64,000 bases of DNA. Origin: Phytophthora colocasiae (taxonomy: Eukaryota; Oomycota; Peronosporomycetes; Peronosporales; Peronosporaceae). The stretch spans positions 248,001 through 312,000 of the forward strand of contig JAGKQI010000091.1 in assembly GCA_018806915.1 (NCBI GenBank), read 5' to 3'. Positions within the stretch are counted from its first letter, which is position 1. Each line of letters opens with the position of its first letter. Shown here one piece after another: positions 1 through 10,794 of the stretch. The notes beneath the pieces were generated by a model. It did not search any database. It was given only the letters and a program-made list of their open reading frames with translations, and was not told the DNA's origin. The position numbers were made by a program, and so were the translations under genes.

Positions 1-25
1 AAAGTCACTCTTCAATGTAACCCCG

Positions 26-1425
26 TTACACTCTAGCTGGTGGTCTTTCAATCGGACTGTCCGAAAGATCCGATGCGTAGAATCCCCACGTTGCATCTTG
101 CGGTGTAGCAATTGCTATCGTTTTACCTTCTTCCATGATAAAGAAGTTCAGTGTTTCACGCTCATAGTCAAAGTCCAGACCTTGTTCAGCAGCTAAGCCA
201 GGCGATAACAAACTACAGTCTGCTCCTGGAACGTAGAACACATCATTGAGACGCAATACCGTCTGTACACCATTGACCAGTGTTGACAACACTACAGTGC
301 CGACGCCCGTTACTTGAGCTCGAAGCGCATCTGTAAGTCCACGAATACCCCGTGCATGATCAATGTCTTCACTGAAGTTGCAAAGTAGGAACGTCTCCCA
401 GTCACGTGAACATTCGATGCAGTATCGAAAAACCACCATCCTCCATCAGCAGTGTCGTCCTCGCCCTCATGTACACTGGTATCTCGACCACCGTGTGCAT
501 CCACCCCCACACGAATATTCTCTTCATGCTCAGGCTCTGGACTGGAACCACCACCGACAAGAATCGTCACATGCGAACGCGCCTTACGTTTCTCTTCAGC
601 GTCATCAGCCTCTGCTTTCTTCTTATCCTTCTCGGCTTTCACAGGACAGTTCGGCTTGATATGCTCCGTACTCCCGCAAACAAAACACTTTCTAGCCTTC
701 TTAGACGCTTTCGTGTCTTCTTGCTTGTCCTGACCTTCATTCTTGCCCTTGTCACCTCCCTTGCCTCCGTTCTTGTTACCCCCGCGATAACCTCCACTAT
801 TCCTGCTGTGAAACTCCATTTGACGAGCAGCAGTGGCGCGAATCATTTCACGGACTTTTCTGGGTGTGAACTCATCTGGCGTAGCAGAGTAACGCACAGA
901 TGCCTTTAGGCTTTCGAACTCTGCCTGGTTGGGAAGACTCTCCAACAGCATCTCCACCATGTCAATGTCACTGACGGTGTACTGCAAAGTCGCCAACTCC
1001 GTTCGAATATTGAACATCTTGCACAAATGCAGATTCGCATCACTCCCTGGGGATAACTTCATAGCCCAAAGTTGATTCACCAGGCGACGAATACTGTGGA
1101 CCTTTACCGTCTTGTTTGTCTTATTCTCGAACAAGTCAATCAAAGCTGCCCACATTCCCGATCCTGTCTTCTTGTCCCGAATCTGCTGCAAGATGTCCGG
1201 CAGTACCGACGTACCCACCATGCGCCGGATTTGATTCTGCTGGTCATCGAACTGCTCCTTGCCATCATATGTACCCAAGTCTTCACGCTTGATCGTGCCG
1301 TCCGCAATCGGCATCAGCTTCTTCTCTGTCAGAACCGCCTCCATGGCCCACTTGTACGTCTGCCAGTCCTTCCCGTCCCAGTTCTTGGGAACGCCCTCGT
1401 TGTTGTACTTGAGCGGCTCCGCCAT
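26..1425 (-). mobile_element. Ty1/Copia retrotransposon, gag and protease part (degraded, cut by window edge)
   Basis: The gag reading frame runs on the minus strand from ATG 1425 to about 310. It has a UBN2-type gag region followed by a zinc knuckle of the form C-x2-C-x4-H-x4-C (CFVCGSTEHIKPNC), then a lysine-rich linker and the start of the aspartic protease with a DTASNVHVTG active-site motif. The protease then continues in a different frame (about 390 to 26) with DVFYVPG and LLSPG, typical of Copia. A frameshift near 370-430 therefore splits gag from protease; it could be a programmed shift, but no slippery site is obvious, so decay is more likely. The integrase and reverse transcriptase would lie beyond base 1. 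An upstream ATG-less extension to 1446 is possible but the ATG at 1425 gives the natural gag start. Confidence 0.85.
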
Positions 1426-1464
1426 CTTGAATCGTTCCGAGTGCACTGCAGAAGTAGTCCGTGA

Positions 1465-1480
1465 GTTGGGCTCATAACCC
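1465..1480 (-). promoter_or_regulatory. Probable Copia primer-binding site (half-tRNA type)
   Basis: Read on the minus strand, this 16-mer is GGGTTATGAGCCCAAC, 40 bases before the gag ATG. It is the complement of the anticodon arm of a methionine tRNA (GTTGGGCTCATAACC), not of a tRNA 3' end. Drosophila copia is known to prime from the 5' half of tRNA-iMet at such a site (GGTTATGGGCCCAG). Position and sequence both fit; the LTR that should precede it (higher coordinates) is not recognisable as a full repeat here. Confidence 0.6.
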
Positions 1481-1565
1481 TTTAGTGAATCACTCTTGAT
1501 CCGAAGACGACTTGCTCGTTACACGCAAAAAGGAAAAACTAAATTAAAACGCTTTGGGTCCTGGC

Positions 1566-3334
1566 ACGAGCTCTCACTACTCCCAGATTTGTATCCCAGT
1601 ATTCCGCTTGTCTCGCGCCTCCTCTCGCACACCGGTCTGATTTGCACTCCTGTTCTCAGCAACGAGTTCAACCTGGAGTACATGGACCTGAATTCCAACA
1701 TCTTCACCCCGTCGGACTCGGTCGAGGAGCACGTGGCCGCGCTCAAGAAGGTACTTACACGCTGCGCGGAGCAGCAGTTGTACGTCAAGATTGAGAAATG
1801 CGTGTTTTGCGCCCGCGAAATTCCGTGCTTGGGTGATATTGTTGGGATGGAGGGCGTGAAGATCGATCCAGCAAAGGCTGTAGTCATCCGGGACTGGCCA
1901 CTGCCCCAGACGAAGCGCGAGTTGCAGTCGTTTATCGGTACATGCGTGTACGTTAGCCGATTCTGTGATGGCTTCGCTGAGCACGTCGCGGTGTTGACCG
2001 AGCTTGTGAAGAACAAGCACCCCAAGGACCCGGTTTCCTTTCTGCCGGAGCAGGAGCACGCGTTTGAGGCACTCAAACGTAAGCTGTCCTCTACTCCGAC
2101 TCTCGCCCATGCGGATTTCGATAAGCCATTCCACGTGAGCGTGGACGCCTCTGATTTTGCTGTCGGCGGATACTTATTCCAGTACGATGATAAGGGAGCG
2201 GAACGTATCATCGCGTATGGAGGTAGAAAGCTCTCACGAGCGGAGCTCATATACCCTACACGTGAAAAGGATCTCCTAGCCGCACTGCACGCAATGCGCA
2301 CCTGGAAGGTGTACCTACTGGACAAGCCGTACTATCTCAACACGGATCACCGCACAATTGAGTCGTTGTTGCAGCAGCAGACGTGCTCGCAACGCCTGGC
2401 CCGATGATTAAACGAGCTGGCGCTTTTCCAACCTCGCTTTAAGTGGGTTGCCGGCAGTACAAATACCATCGCCGACAGCGTCTCCAGGCGGCCGGACTGG
2501 TCCGATGGCACGAGCCGTGCAATCAGCCTTTCAGAACTTCTCCTCCAGCTTACCTCCACCGACGCGGACACCGAGGAGGCAAGTCTGTTTGCGATACAGA
2601 CGTCCCATTCGGTCGACGTCCTGGAGATCTGCAGGCAGCACTACAACAAGGACGCTGTCTTCGGCCCAATTCTGAAGGACCTCCTCGCCGACAACGACAC
2701 TGGATCGCGGCGACTTCGACGCTTCTCCATAGCGGACGGTCTGTTGTATTTCCAAGTGCGCTCTGATGCACCTCGGCGATTGTGTATCCCCGACATACCG
2801 GAACTGCGCAACTTAATCCTCTACGAGGAGCACGATTCCCCCGCGCGAGGACATCCCGGCCAGGCGAAGACACTTCTACTCCTACTAGAAAAATACTACT
2901 GGCGTGGTATGGCTGAATCAGTGTAGCGCTACGTTTCATCTTACGAGCTCTGCCAGCGGGATAAGTATATCCGAGGCAAGCCCACTGGTCTCCTGCATCC
3001 TCTGGAGATACCTTCCAATCGCTGGACGGATATCAGTATACCCAGCTCCCGCTGACAGCTTCCGGTCACGACGCAGTGATCGTCATTGTCGATCGCCTTA
3101 CGAAGCGTGGTCACTTCGTGGCTTCCCGAACGGATGCGACGGCGGAGGACACAGCTCGGCTATTCTGCGAGTTCCACCAGCGTCTACACGGGATCCCTGA
3201 ATCGATTGTGTCTGACCGCGATAAAAGTTCACTTCGAGGCTGTGGCAACAGATCATGCAGCTTCAGGAGACTCACCTGCAATTGAGCTCCGCCTTTCGGC
3301 CGTCAACGGATGGACAGTCGGAAGTCACGATTAG
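1566..3334 (+). pseudogene. Ty3/Gypsy pol remnant (RT thumb, RNase H, integrase)
   Basis: A plus-strand pol fragment starts inside the reverse transcriptase palm. The catalytic YxDD box is changed to YMDL (about 1677). It continues through the RT thumb (LGDIVGMEGVKIDP), an RNase H domain (HVSVDASDFAVGG, TDHRTIESLL), the H2C2-like region of integrase (ARGHPGQAKT) and an integrase core piece (VIVDRLTKRGHF, IVSDRDKS). The frame is broken by a TGA at 2405-2407, where relatives have tryptophan, by a TAG near 2924, and by frameshifts around 2950-3080 and after 3220. It is therefore dead and cannot make its own RT. It abuts the Copia fragment tail-to-head, so one may have inserted into or recombined with the other. 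Confidence 0.85.
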
Positions 3335-3697
3335 ATCTTCAAGCCAGTTTGTGACAGAATTCTCTAACAGCTGACTAGCAGATATCGAATGCTTTCCTTG
3401 TGTACAAGGTCTTCATTTAGATATGTTGCACTAAATCAGTGGGAGAATCAAATTAGAAAGTGCATTGACGTAAGGAAATGAACCGCTGGTTTCGTAAAAG
3501 ATCTGGCATACAAGCAGTTATTCGGTCGCAGCAAAAGAGACGATCAGAAGTGCTAATTACGCGACCGCGGAGTCCAGGAAGAGATAGCACAGTCTCATCA
3601 GATGACGAGCTGTCAGGGTAGACCGGTGGTGTGCTCTGGTGAAGGCCACGACGACGGCAGTACGAAAAGCAGGAAGAAAGATGAAAGTACGCACGTA
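3335..3697. other. Intergenic stretch, nothing recognised
   Basis: AT-rich sequence between the Gypsy remnant and the DDE transposase fragment. I see no coding potential, inverted repeat or RNA gene in it. It may be further decayed transposon sequence. Confidence 0.5.
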
Positions 3698-4213
3698 TAC
3701 TTAGTGATCATATTCTGGAATAAAAGCAGTTTGTACACGAAACACTGCGGCCACGACGTCCCATTTGCTACAGTTCTTTAGTACAGTCAGCATCATGAAC
3801 AGAACATCTTCGCTTTGATACGCGCTCTATCGGCCACGCCCCGTGTTCCAATTCACCACTAAGTGGTCACGCACACGTGACCACAGCTGCTCAAACTCCG
3901 CTGGAGCAAAATTAGTCATAGTCATGATGCTATCAGGATCCGAGTTTAAGAAGGAGTGATACACCGGCAACGGGGAATCGAGTACATCATCAGAATCATC
4001 CTGGGGTAGCAGGCGTACACAGGAGCGCTCTTCTTCACGTGCGTTATTGATTTGGCGTAATGTAGCAACTCCCCGCGACAGCTTGCGGTTCAATAACTTG
4101 CGAGGGTGGCTGGGGGGACGCCACCTCTTGCGTTTCGGGCGGGTGCCATGTGACTTGCTAACGATGGAGCAGATTCCGAAATGACCCGATGTCTGCACTA
4201 GGTGCGTGAGCAC
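3698..4213 (-). pseudogene. DDE superfamily transposase fragment (N-terminal part)
   Basis: The minus-strand frame reads a basic segment, then an acidic linker and the motif MTNFAPAEFEQLWSRVRDHL followed by NWNTGRGR, which is the helical N-terminal region of plant-pathogen DDE_Tnp_4-like (Harbinger-type) transposases as I remember them from Phytophthora. A TAG at 3827 interrupts the frame, but the same frame continues past it with VLFMMLTVLKNCSKWDVVAA and ends at a TAA near 3698. No DDE catalytic core is present, so only the front part of the element survives. The family assignment is from general resemblance. Confidence 0.55.
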
Positions 4214-4610
4214 AGATCAGGCATTGAGTCGCGCGGCGGTGGTTGAGTAAATCGTTTATTCTAGATCTTTCGTAGAAGACCGGCTCTTCAATAGTTTACT
4301 CAATCATAAAGCATGCTTTGCATCCAAATCTGTTGATGTCAAACTGTTTTCAATTGCACCCACAACTCTGAAGGTATTATTAAATTCGTGTTTAAGGTGA
4401 AGTGGCTCGACACTTCACATGGGAACCGTCGAGCAATTTGACTCAAGTCATTGAGCTGATTCGACGATACATCGACACGCTTCCTGCTACACGAGCAACA
4501 GCGCTTCTAAGGGAGGAAGTGTAACGGAGATTACCGTCCGTTGCTGGCGCTCAGGGCACAAGGATTAAGCAGAGGCGCGCGCCCGTCCTCGATCGCATGG
4601 ATGCGAGTGG
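4214..4610. other. Intergenic stretch between two transposon remnants
   Basis: No open frame of note. The octamer TGTAACGG at about 4520 resembles the start of some LTRs but no partner copy was found nearby. Otherwise I see nothing here. Confidence 0.4.
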
Positions 4611-5580
4611 GTGCGTCCGTTGCATTGGTTTCACAAGAGAGCTGATAGCAGAGCAGGAAGTCGTAGTTCACCTTTTGCATTTAATTCAGTCTTCAATTTG
4701 CCTCCTAGCAAGCAGCTAGACAAGACTCAAGGTCAAGCATCACTAAGGGCAAGACAGCAAGCACATCTCGCAAGCGCGACACGACACATTGCGACACGAA
4801 TGGCATCCTTCCCTTACGTTTTTCTCACAATCTCTTTCCATGCCTTTAGAAGACGGCCAATCTCCCTGTACTCCGACGCAATAGATGAAGAATTACAGCA
4901 ACATCCCACCATACAACTTGGATGCCCCCGAGGACGCGTGCATCAAACGCTCACTCAGATATTTTGGCTTCGACGGTGTCTGGTACCTGTCATTCATGAT
5001 GTAATGCTGAGGTTATTCTTTGGAGACCTGATTGTCGGATCAAGACTGTTCTTCATGCGAATTAGCAATCCGGAAGTACAAAATTGTGTTCGGGATGGTT
5101 GTGATTCCATTGAAACGCTGGAACATTGTTTTCTCAGTTGTCCAAAGCTAGCACAAATGTGGCGAATACTTTGGTGTAAATGGCGGGTGGCATTTCGAAG
5201 CGCTGGAGTGGAAGCTTCTGCTTTTCCCATCCAACAGCGATATTGCCAGAAGCTGGAGAGAAGATCACGATATCTTGTTAATACTGTGGAAAATACACAC
5301 TGCGATTGTGTTCCACGCAACGTGGAGACTGGCAACGACATTTACTTCGGCGAAACACAAGCGGTGGCGCCAAGTATCCCGAACATACAGGCTACCTTTT
5401 GAAGCCATTATCAGTTCTTGTTTCGATACTCATCGAATTGGAATATTGACGGCGAAGCGCTTAATCGAGTACTTACGCGTTTGGATTTTGAGCCCGAACG
5501 TACCGAATTGCTTCCAAATCTTCCAAGACAACGCACATGGATTCCACGATGTTAGAAGTGTTAATAACGTAGTAGCATAG
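4611..5580 (+). pseudogene. LINE (non-LTR retrotransposon) 3' remnant with zf-RVT-like segment
   Basis: The plus strand encodes a segment resembling the region after the reverse transcriptase of LINEs: VMLRLFFGDLIVGSRLFF, then a C...C...H...C zinc-binding-like piece (NCVRDGCDSIETLEHCFLSC, PKLAQMWRILW). The coding then shifts frame near 5275 and carries on (ILWKIHTAIVFHATWRLATT, then FEAIISSCFDTHRIGILTAKR) to a stop at 5578-5580. This matches the usual zf-RVT tail in which a short CxxC/HxxxC unit precedes helices rich in W. The RT core and endonuclease are absent, so this is a 5'-truncated, frameshifted copy, which is the common fate of LINE insertions. Confidence 0.6.
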
Positions 5581-5615
5581 GTCTGCAAAACGACTGTCCG
5601 CTAAAAGTTAATCAA

Positions 5616-6146
5616 CTATTCTCCTCCTCCTCCTCCGACACAATAGAACTTTTCTCCTCCTTGATGGTTCCTACCTGCAATGTGAGCTTCACTAAAAGGT
5701 GCAAGGTCACCTGATGGAAGGTCTTCACCGAGAGCGTCTACAATTGTTTCCAGTCCCGTAAGTGACTTACTGCTGTCGCTAACGATGTCGATGATCTCGT
5801 CAGGAACTTTGCCAGTTAGCATAACTCTTTCAATATCTTTAAAAACAGGATCGTTAGATAACCACGTGCCGCTCGCCTCCTTGGCCAGGAAGAGTTGCAA
5901 ATTGCCTTTACCTATTTTCTTCAGTTCTGGGAATTCCTCCACAATTTTCTCTTTCAAGGCTGCGAGTTGGGCATTCGAAGCGATGTGTATGTCGGACACG
6001 TCTCCATAGCCAACGACAAAACAGTTTACCTCCACGTCGTCTGGAACAGCCATCGCGACGTCTTCCATCGCATCTGCACCGCGCTTTCTCGAAACTTGCA
6101 GACTGTCATTGTACTCCTTGCGGTGATCGTTTCCGTTACCAGCCAA
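5616..6146 (-). pseudogene. Crinkler (CRN) effector N-terminal domain, second copy of the pair
   Basis: Minus-strand frame with a CRN-type N-terminal domain: VNCFVVGYGD, an IHIASNAQLAALKEKIVEEF helix, then the family signature LQLFLAK, followed by GTWLSNDPVF and a DEIIDIV...GLETIVDALGEDLP stretch that corresponds to the DWL-type region. CRN proteins are modular host-cell effectors of oomycetes, with a ubiquitin-like LFLAK domain in front of variable C-terminal domains. Here the frame ends in a glycine run and a stop right after the LFLAK/DWL part, before the HVLVVVP-type junction, so no C-terminal effector domain is present. No signal peptide is visible, because the copy opens in mid-sequence after a 5' extension shared in another frame with the neighbouring copy. 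It is read as a broken gene. Confidence 0.75.
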
Positions 6147-6159
6147 GGAGGCTTCACTA

Positions 6160-6407
6160 GAAGGTGCAAGTAACCTGATGGGAGGTCTTTACCGAGAGCG
6201 TCTGCAATTGTTTCCAGTCCCGTAAATGGCATCCTGTCGTCTCTAATGATGTCCTTGATCTCGGCAGGAGCATCGCCATTAAGCATATCCAATTCAGTTT
6301 CTTCAAAATCGGGATCAGAAGACAGCCACGTGCCATCCGCCTTCTTGGCCAAGAAGAGCTTTAGCTCGCTGTGACCAACGTCCTTCAGTCTTTGTACGCT
6401 ACAATTC
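6160..6407 (-). pseudogene. Crinkler (CRN) effector N-terminal domain, first copy of the pair
   Basis: Immediately upstream (in reading direction) of the other CRN copy, a minus-strand frame encodes ELKLFLAKKADGTWLSSDP, then LDMLNGDAPAEIKDI and GLETIADALGKDLPSGYL. This parallels the second copy residue by residue. The region before the LFLAK motif is missing: a stop lies about 20 codons upstream. A frameshift joins it to the second copy. The pair looks like a tandem duplication or unequal recombination between CRN genes, followed by decay. Confidence 0.7.
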
Positions 6408-6410
6408 TCT

Positions 6411-7135
6411 CACCCTACCATCTTTATGCTGAACGACCAGGGATAGGAAAAATACAATATCATACGGATTGGAGGCCTTCATCCAAGCCAATAAATAATT
6501 GAGTTATTGCCAATTTTTTCGACAATGTCAACCAAGTCAGTAGGTCACATGAATATGTGACACTATGTCGTCTTTTCTCATGAGTTTTTGAACGAGTTGG
6601 TTGCTGTCGATGCGCCTGGATTCAGGAGGGGTTACCTCGAGAACCCTCCCACCGCGTCCAACCTCTCCAACCAACACACACAAGTCATAGTCCGAATTCC
6701 TCGACATCATACATACAACACACAAATCAACTGATATAATATACTACAGTAGTATTTCAGTTAGGAAATGACAAGCAACTGTAATAACCCGTGTGACCTG
6801 TGTGCAGACGTGGCCACACCACCCGTTTGGCGATAGTTCTCGCTACCATCCATTGCCAAAACAACCACACATGTCAACGACATTTGGCTATAGCCAAGAT
6901 TGACCTATATAAAAAATTGCATGTTATTGGGGTTGAGGAGCAATAAATTATTGCAATATGACATTGCCAATATCGGCAATAGTTACGGAAAATTACCAAA
7001 CCCTGTGAACGACCGCCCGTGTATACCAACGACGATACAATTTAGCTCCACAACAGTGTCTTCCATGGACAATAGCACGGTGTTATTAACACCTGCCTTT
7101 TATTTTCCTTACTGACACGAATTATTATACATGTA
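6411..7135. other. Intergenic stretch, AT-rich, nothing recognised
   Basis: Contains short AT-rich runs and scattered CCAAT/ATTGG motifs but no supported gene. It separates the CRN remnants from the pogo/Tigger element that begins at 7138. Confidence 0.45.
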
Positions 7136-7137
7136 TA

Positions 7138-8876
7138 CCGACTTCCTCTGTTCATTGCTGACAGCGATGTTGATCTGTAAGAATGCATAAAAAAGACGTA
7201 ACAAATGCAATGTTTGCTGCTCAAGCTTCATTAAGAATACTATCGCAGTTCTCACAACTCTCGAAGTCTCTATCGTCAACTACCTGTCCTACAGAGCGAT
7301 CAATAAGATTTAGGCGCGCCAGCTCGTCCACCAAATCACTGGCGACTAGATCGACCTCGGTCACGTCGAGTCCAGCCTTTGAATAGCCAGCAGTGATTGT
7401 GTTTGCGCTGAGCTCGTTCCACGCCGTGTCGATCCACCTTGCCACGGTGGTTCGATCGGGGGCGGTCATCTTGAAGGGCTCGCCAGGCACTCGATTCCTG
7501 AGCTGCTTACGTAGATCTTCAACCCAGTAGCCACGCATTTTGTCAGCCAGAGCGGCTTATTCCAAGCCACATCTGCCGGTTGCGAAACTGCGGTTGCACT
7601 CGGAGGCACCTTCATCAGCACCACGTTGATTGATGCAGCGTATGCGATGACTTCTTCGGTCCAGTGGCCAGAGAAGTCATCCCAAATTAGCAATACAGGT
7701 TCAGCGATATTTGCACGCCTAGCAAAATGAAATTTGAGGAACTCTACTGATAGTTCGCTGTTCCACCACCCTGTTAAAAAAAAAAGAGTTAGAAAAAAAT
7801 ATTTTCATAATAAAACAATTCGGGCATTACCTTTCTTGTTACCGTAGACTTTAAGCGACGTCTTCTTCTGAATGTCACTGATGATTTTCCACAGTCTTAC
7901 TCCGAACCCATGGCGAAGTCGCGTGTTCTGGTCTCGCGTTGCTGGAATCTTGGACGGGTTAGTCTTGAAAACCACGAAAGGTGGCAACTTGACTCCATCT
8001 GAGTCCGCCAAAAGCATGACAGTGGCGCGCTCCTTCTCCTTGCCAGCACAGCGCACCCATACCGTTTTCGGGCCTTTCTTGGTAATGGTTCTTGTAGGAA
8101 GATACTCGAAAAAGGCAGCTATTCACGCAGGAGTTAGTTTTACAGATTAACATAGCAAAACGTATCATCGTACCAGTTTGGTCGGCGTTATAAATTTTTG
8201 AAATGCCGAGGTCTTGAACCTTGGCAGCCACCGTCTTGCTGAAAGTGGCTGCAATGTTGGCGAGATCTTCCGGTGACTGCTGACCTTGGCGAGTCCTTGA
8301 ACGCATAGAGAGTTTGTGACGCGCTTTGAATGCCTTCATCCATGACCATGAAGCGCGGAAATTAGGTACATCATAGGCAGCAGCAACATCTAACGCCTGC
8401 AAATGCAGCATAACAGTAGAAATTGGAACGCCCTCCTCTCGCAAGTCATTAATCCACACTACTAGCTCTTTCTCAGCCTCCAAGGGGAGGGTGGTCCCAG
8501 TACCGCGACGTCGGGCCTTCTTCTTGCGGCGGCATTTGACGGATTTGCATGCGGCCTCGATGTGGCCAAGTCGTTTGCGCCACTGGTAGAGAAGCTTGCG
8601 TCGCTGCTCGTGGGCAAAGGAATCCAGCCCTGGGAAGAATGTGGCAATAACAACATTTATATCACCACATTCCACCCAGGCGGATAGCATTTTCAGCTTC
8701 TCACCTGCCGAGAATGCTTGGCGCTTGCGAGGCATGGCGCCAATTTAATTCTGAAGACAAGCACGCAAAGCGAAAATGCTGTCAGTAATGAATGAAGGAA
8801 TGCAGTTCTGTGATTTGATTGGGCTAGCGGCAATGTCAGTTATAAGCAGGCGTCAGTAATGAACAGAGGAAGTCGG
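7138..8876 (-). mobile_element. pogo/Tigger DNA transposon, nearly complete, with TIRs and TA duplication
   Basis: The element is bounded by 25-bp terminal inverted repeats starting CCGACTTCCTCTGTTCATT: the left copy is at 7138-7162 and the right copy, inverted, at 8852-8876, with one mismatch. TA flanks both ends (7136-7137 and 8877-8878), the expected Tc1/mariner/pogo target duplication. The single gene inside is on the minus strand. The near-identity of the repeats suggests a fairly recent insertion. A partial internal copy of the repeat motif (GTCAGTAATGAA) lies near 8782. Confidence 0.85.
7221..8735 (-). pseudogene. pogo/Tigger transposase (CENP-B/DDE_1 family), three exons, one frameshift
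   Basis: The gene starts at ATG 8735 with MPRKRQAFSAGEKLKML, a helix-turn-helix region, followed by a CENP-B-type DNA-binding half (LPLEAEKELVVWINDLREEG...SWSWMKAFKARHKLS). Exons are 8735-8174, 8118-7831 and from 7770, with consistent phases and introns of 55-60 bp. The DDE_1 catalytic motifs are visible: NADQT (first Asp), LLIWDDFSGHW (second) and SQPADVAWNKP (third). A single-base deletion near 7545, just after the third motif, shifts the frame; the expected C-terminal tail (MRGYWVEDLRKQL...) continues in another frame to 7221. Up to that point the enzyme looks intact. The deletion could be mutational or an assembly error. Confidence 0.85.
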
Positions 8877-8964
8877 TATGTACTTCCCTGCCACGGAATG
8901 TACAGTAGCCGAATGTTAAAGGAAGGAAAGGAAAAGAGAACAAAATATGCAGTTTCTTACCTCG

Positions 8965-9945
8965 TCACGTGTCTCCTGTTTTAATATCGTTGCACGCCAC
9001 AAGTTCATCCAGGCTCACAAACGTAAACTTCCGAACAAGCTCAGGCAGGGCTGTCCTCAACACGCCAACTGTCCACGAGCGATCGTGCACGATGATTACT
9101 GACCCGCAAGTGGTACGAGCCCTCAAGTGCATCGAGTTCAAAGTCTCGGATCGAATCTGCGCATCGTGTGGGTAAACGCTACCCAAACAGATGCGGTAGC
9201 CGTGTCGAGCTACGATTTCTCGCATGGGCGTCGTGAACCATCCCGAAGCTGGACGCATCCACTTGCCTTTGACTGGAGTAGTGCCTTCTTTACTAACTTC
9301 TGCTACAGGAGGTACAACCTCTGGGCCTTTTTCTTCAAGCAGAAGCTGCTGCGTCTCCAATGGCTCGGGAGTAGGTGGCTCCTCGTTCATGGCTGGTTGA
9401 AACGCACTGATAGCACGGTCACATTCTTGCAGCTTCTGCTCAAACACGTGCAGCCTCGTCCAAAATACTGGCGCGGTCTTCTGTGAGGTGGTTGGCCAGG
9501 GAATGTCCTTCATTTACAATGCGGCGTAAGACTTCTTCGTTCCCTGGAATGTGGCCGGAGATGATGAAGAAAGTGGCTTTCACCCCATTCTCGCGCAGGA
9601 TATCAAGGATCGCAGGTGTAGCGGGTGATGGGGCGTCGTCGATGGTTAGCGAACACACGCGTGACGACGTGCGGACGCCCAGAGCACAGACGGGTGTGAA
9701 TTCCACTCGACGAAGCGCAACAACCAGCGCGGCAGCAGGTACACGGACGTGAGAAAAACACTAGCAGCTACGACCAGACACACGCCTACGATCTGAGCAG
9801 CGGCTGGAGCGGTAGATACGGCGCTTTGAGCGTCTCCAGGGGCGGCGAGAGCGAGCGAAGACAGCGAGTAGAGCGGAGCGACGCTAAGGCGTGACCCCAT
9901 TGCGACTGATGAAGCAATTCCCTCTTTTGTGACAATGAAGATCAT
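8965..9945 (-). pseudogene. Polysaccharide deacetylase (NodB/CE4-like), frameshifted
   Basis: Three overlapping minus-strand frames make one protein. The N-terminal frame (ATG 9945 or 9900) has a transmembrane segment (IVGVCLVVAASVFLTSVYLL). The middle frame has the first NodB motif SLTIDDAPS (the Asp pair that binds metal and acts in catalysis) and ATFFIISGHI...NEGHSLANH (second motif with its His). The third frame has RPASGWFTT and SVIIVHDRSW (late NodB motifs). The family hydrolyses N-acetyl groups from chitin-like or other sugars; the anchor suggests a membrane-bound form facing out. Frameshifts fall near 9660-9690 and at about 9445, where one missing base would restore the frame. All catalytic motifs survive, so sequencing error is as likely as gene death. 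Confidence 0.7.
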
Positions 9946-10175
9946 CCCCCGATTGAGTGACTTCAAGTATTTTCTGTAACAAGTGTAGATTGTAACGGTA
10001 GTCCCGGCTACCGCTACATTCCAGCGTCGTTGTCACTTTAGAATGACCGAAGAGGAAGCGAAGACAAGTAGAAATGCAAATGCTGAGATTTTAACTAGAG
10101 CGTCACTTCTTGCGGGCAGGGCGAGAGGCGAATCCAATCTACCAAAACGCATCCGACTGACTAGCTCAAACTCGT

Positions 10176-10794
10176 CTACAGGAACTTGGCCACGCCGTCC
10201 TCAATAGACTCGAGCGACAGCTCCGAGGCGTCAGTGGCCGTGAGGTGGATGCCCACACCCATAAGGACGCGCTTGATGGCTTCCTTAGACGACGCGTACA
10301 GCATCTTAGACTTGATGCGGGCCGTGTCGGGGGACCTAATTAGCAAACAAAAATTAGAATTTCTCTGCACAACTGCAAACTGAAAAGCAATGCTGCTCGT
10401 ACCAGGAGAGGAACACAATCTTGCTGGTGGGGCGGCCGTCCTTCGTGGTCAGATCCAGGTCCACCAGAGCGTACCGGCAGTCGTTCGTAATCTGCGCCAG
10501 CTTGTCAGCCATGTCCTGGTACGACTCTGGAGCTGGGGCCCGTGGACTCGATGACGATCTGCGAGTCGTCCTCGATCTTGTAGATGAAGTAACGGAAGTC
10601 GTGCGGCGCGCGCTTCAGCTTAAAGTCATTGAACTGCGTAATGACCTCGTCATCGACACCGACACCGGGAAGACTAATAAAAACAGGAAAAAGGAGAAGA
10701 AAGTAGTGTCAGCGTCTGCCAATTGATAAGATAAAGAGTACGGGGAGACCCAGAAGGGGAGGAGGAGGACACGTAGGGGTTGAAATCGTACCAT
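10176..10794 (-). CDS. Cofilin / actin-depolymerising factor (ADF-H), with an apparent frameshift
   Basis: A small actin-severing protein that binds G- and F-actin in the cytoplasm. The main exon, on the minus strand from about 10676 to 10404, encodes GVGVDDEVITQFNDFKLKR, an ADF-H core with FRYFIYKIEDD, then ADKLAQITNDCRYALVDLDL and SKIVFLSW. After an intron of about 65 bp (acceptor TTAG near 10339) the last exon gives SPDTARIKSKMLYASSKEA, the actin-binding long helix, ending at 10176. One base appears to be missing near 10537 (between ESTG and PAPESYQDMA). An ATG followed by GTACG at 10794-10790 could be the tiny first exon known from many ADF genes, but the phase to exon 2 does not fit as the sequence stands, so the start is uncertain. 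Confidence 0.8.

Noticed and set aside
4520..4527. TGTAACGG as an LTR start (also at 58538)
   Set aside because: Two isolated octamers without paired LTR ends, polypurine tract or primer-binding site are not enough to call solo LTRs.
10421..10726. Plus-strand frame opposite cofilin
   Set aside because: Composition and position show it is the complement of the cofilin exon.
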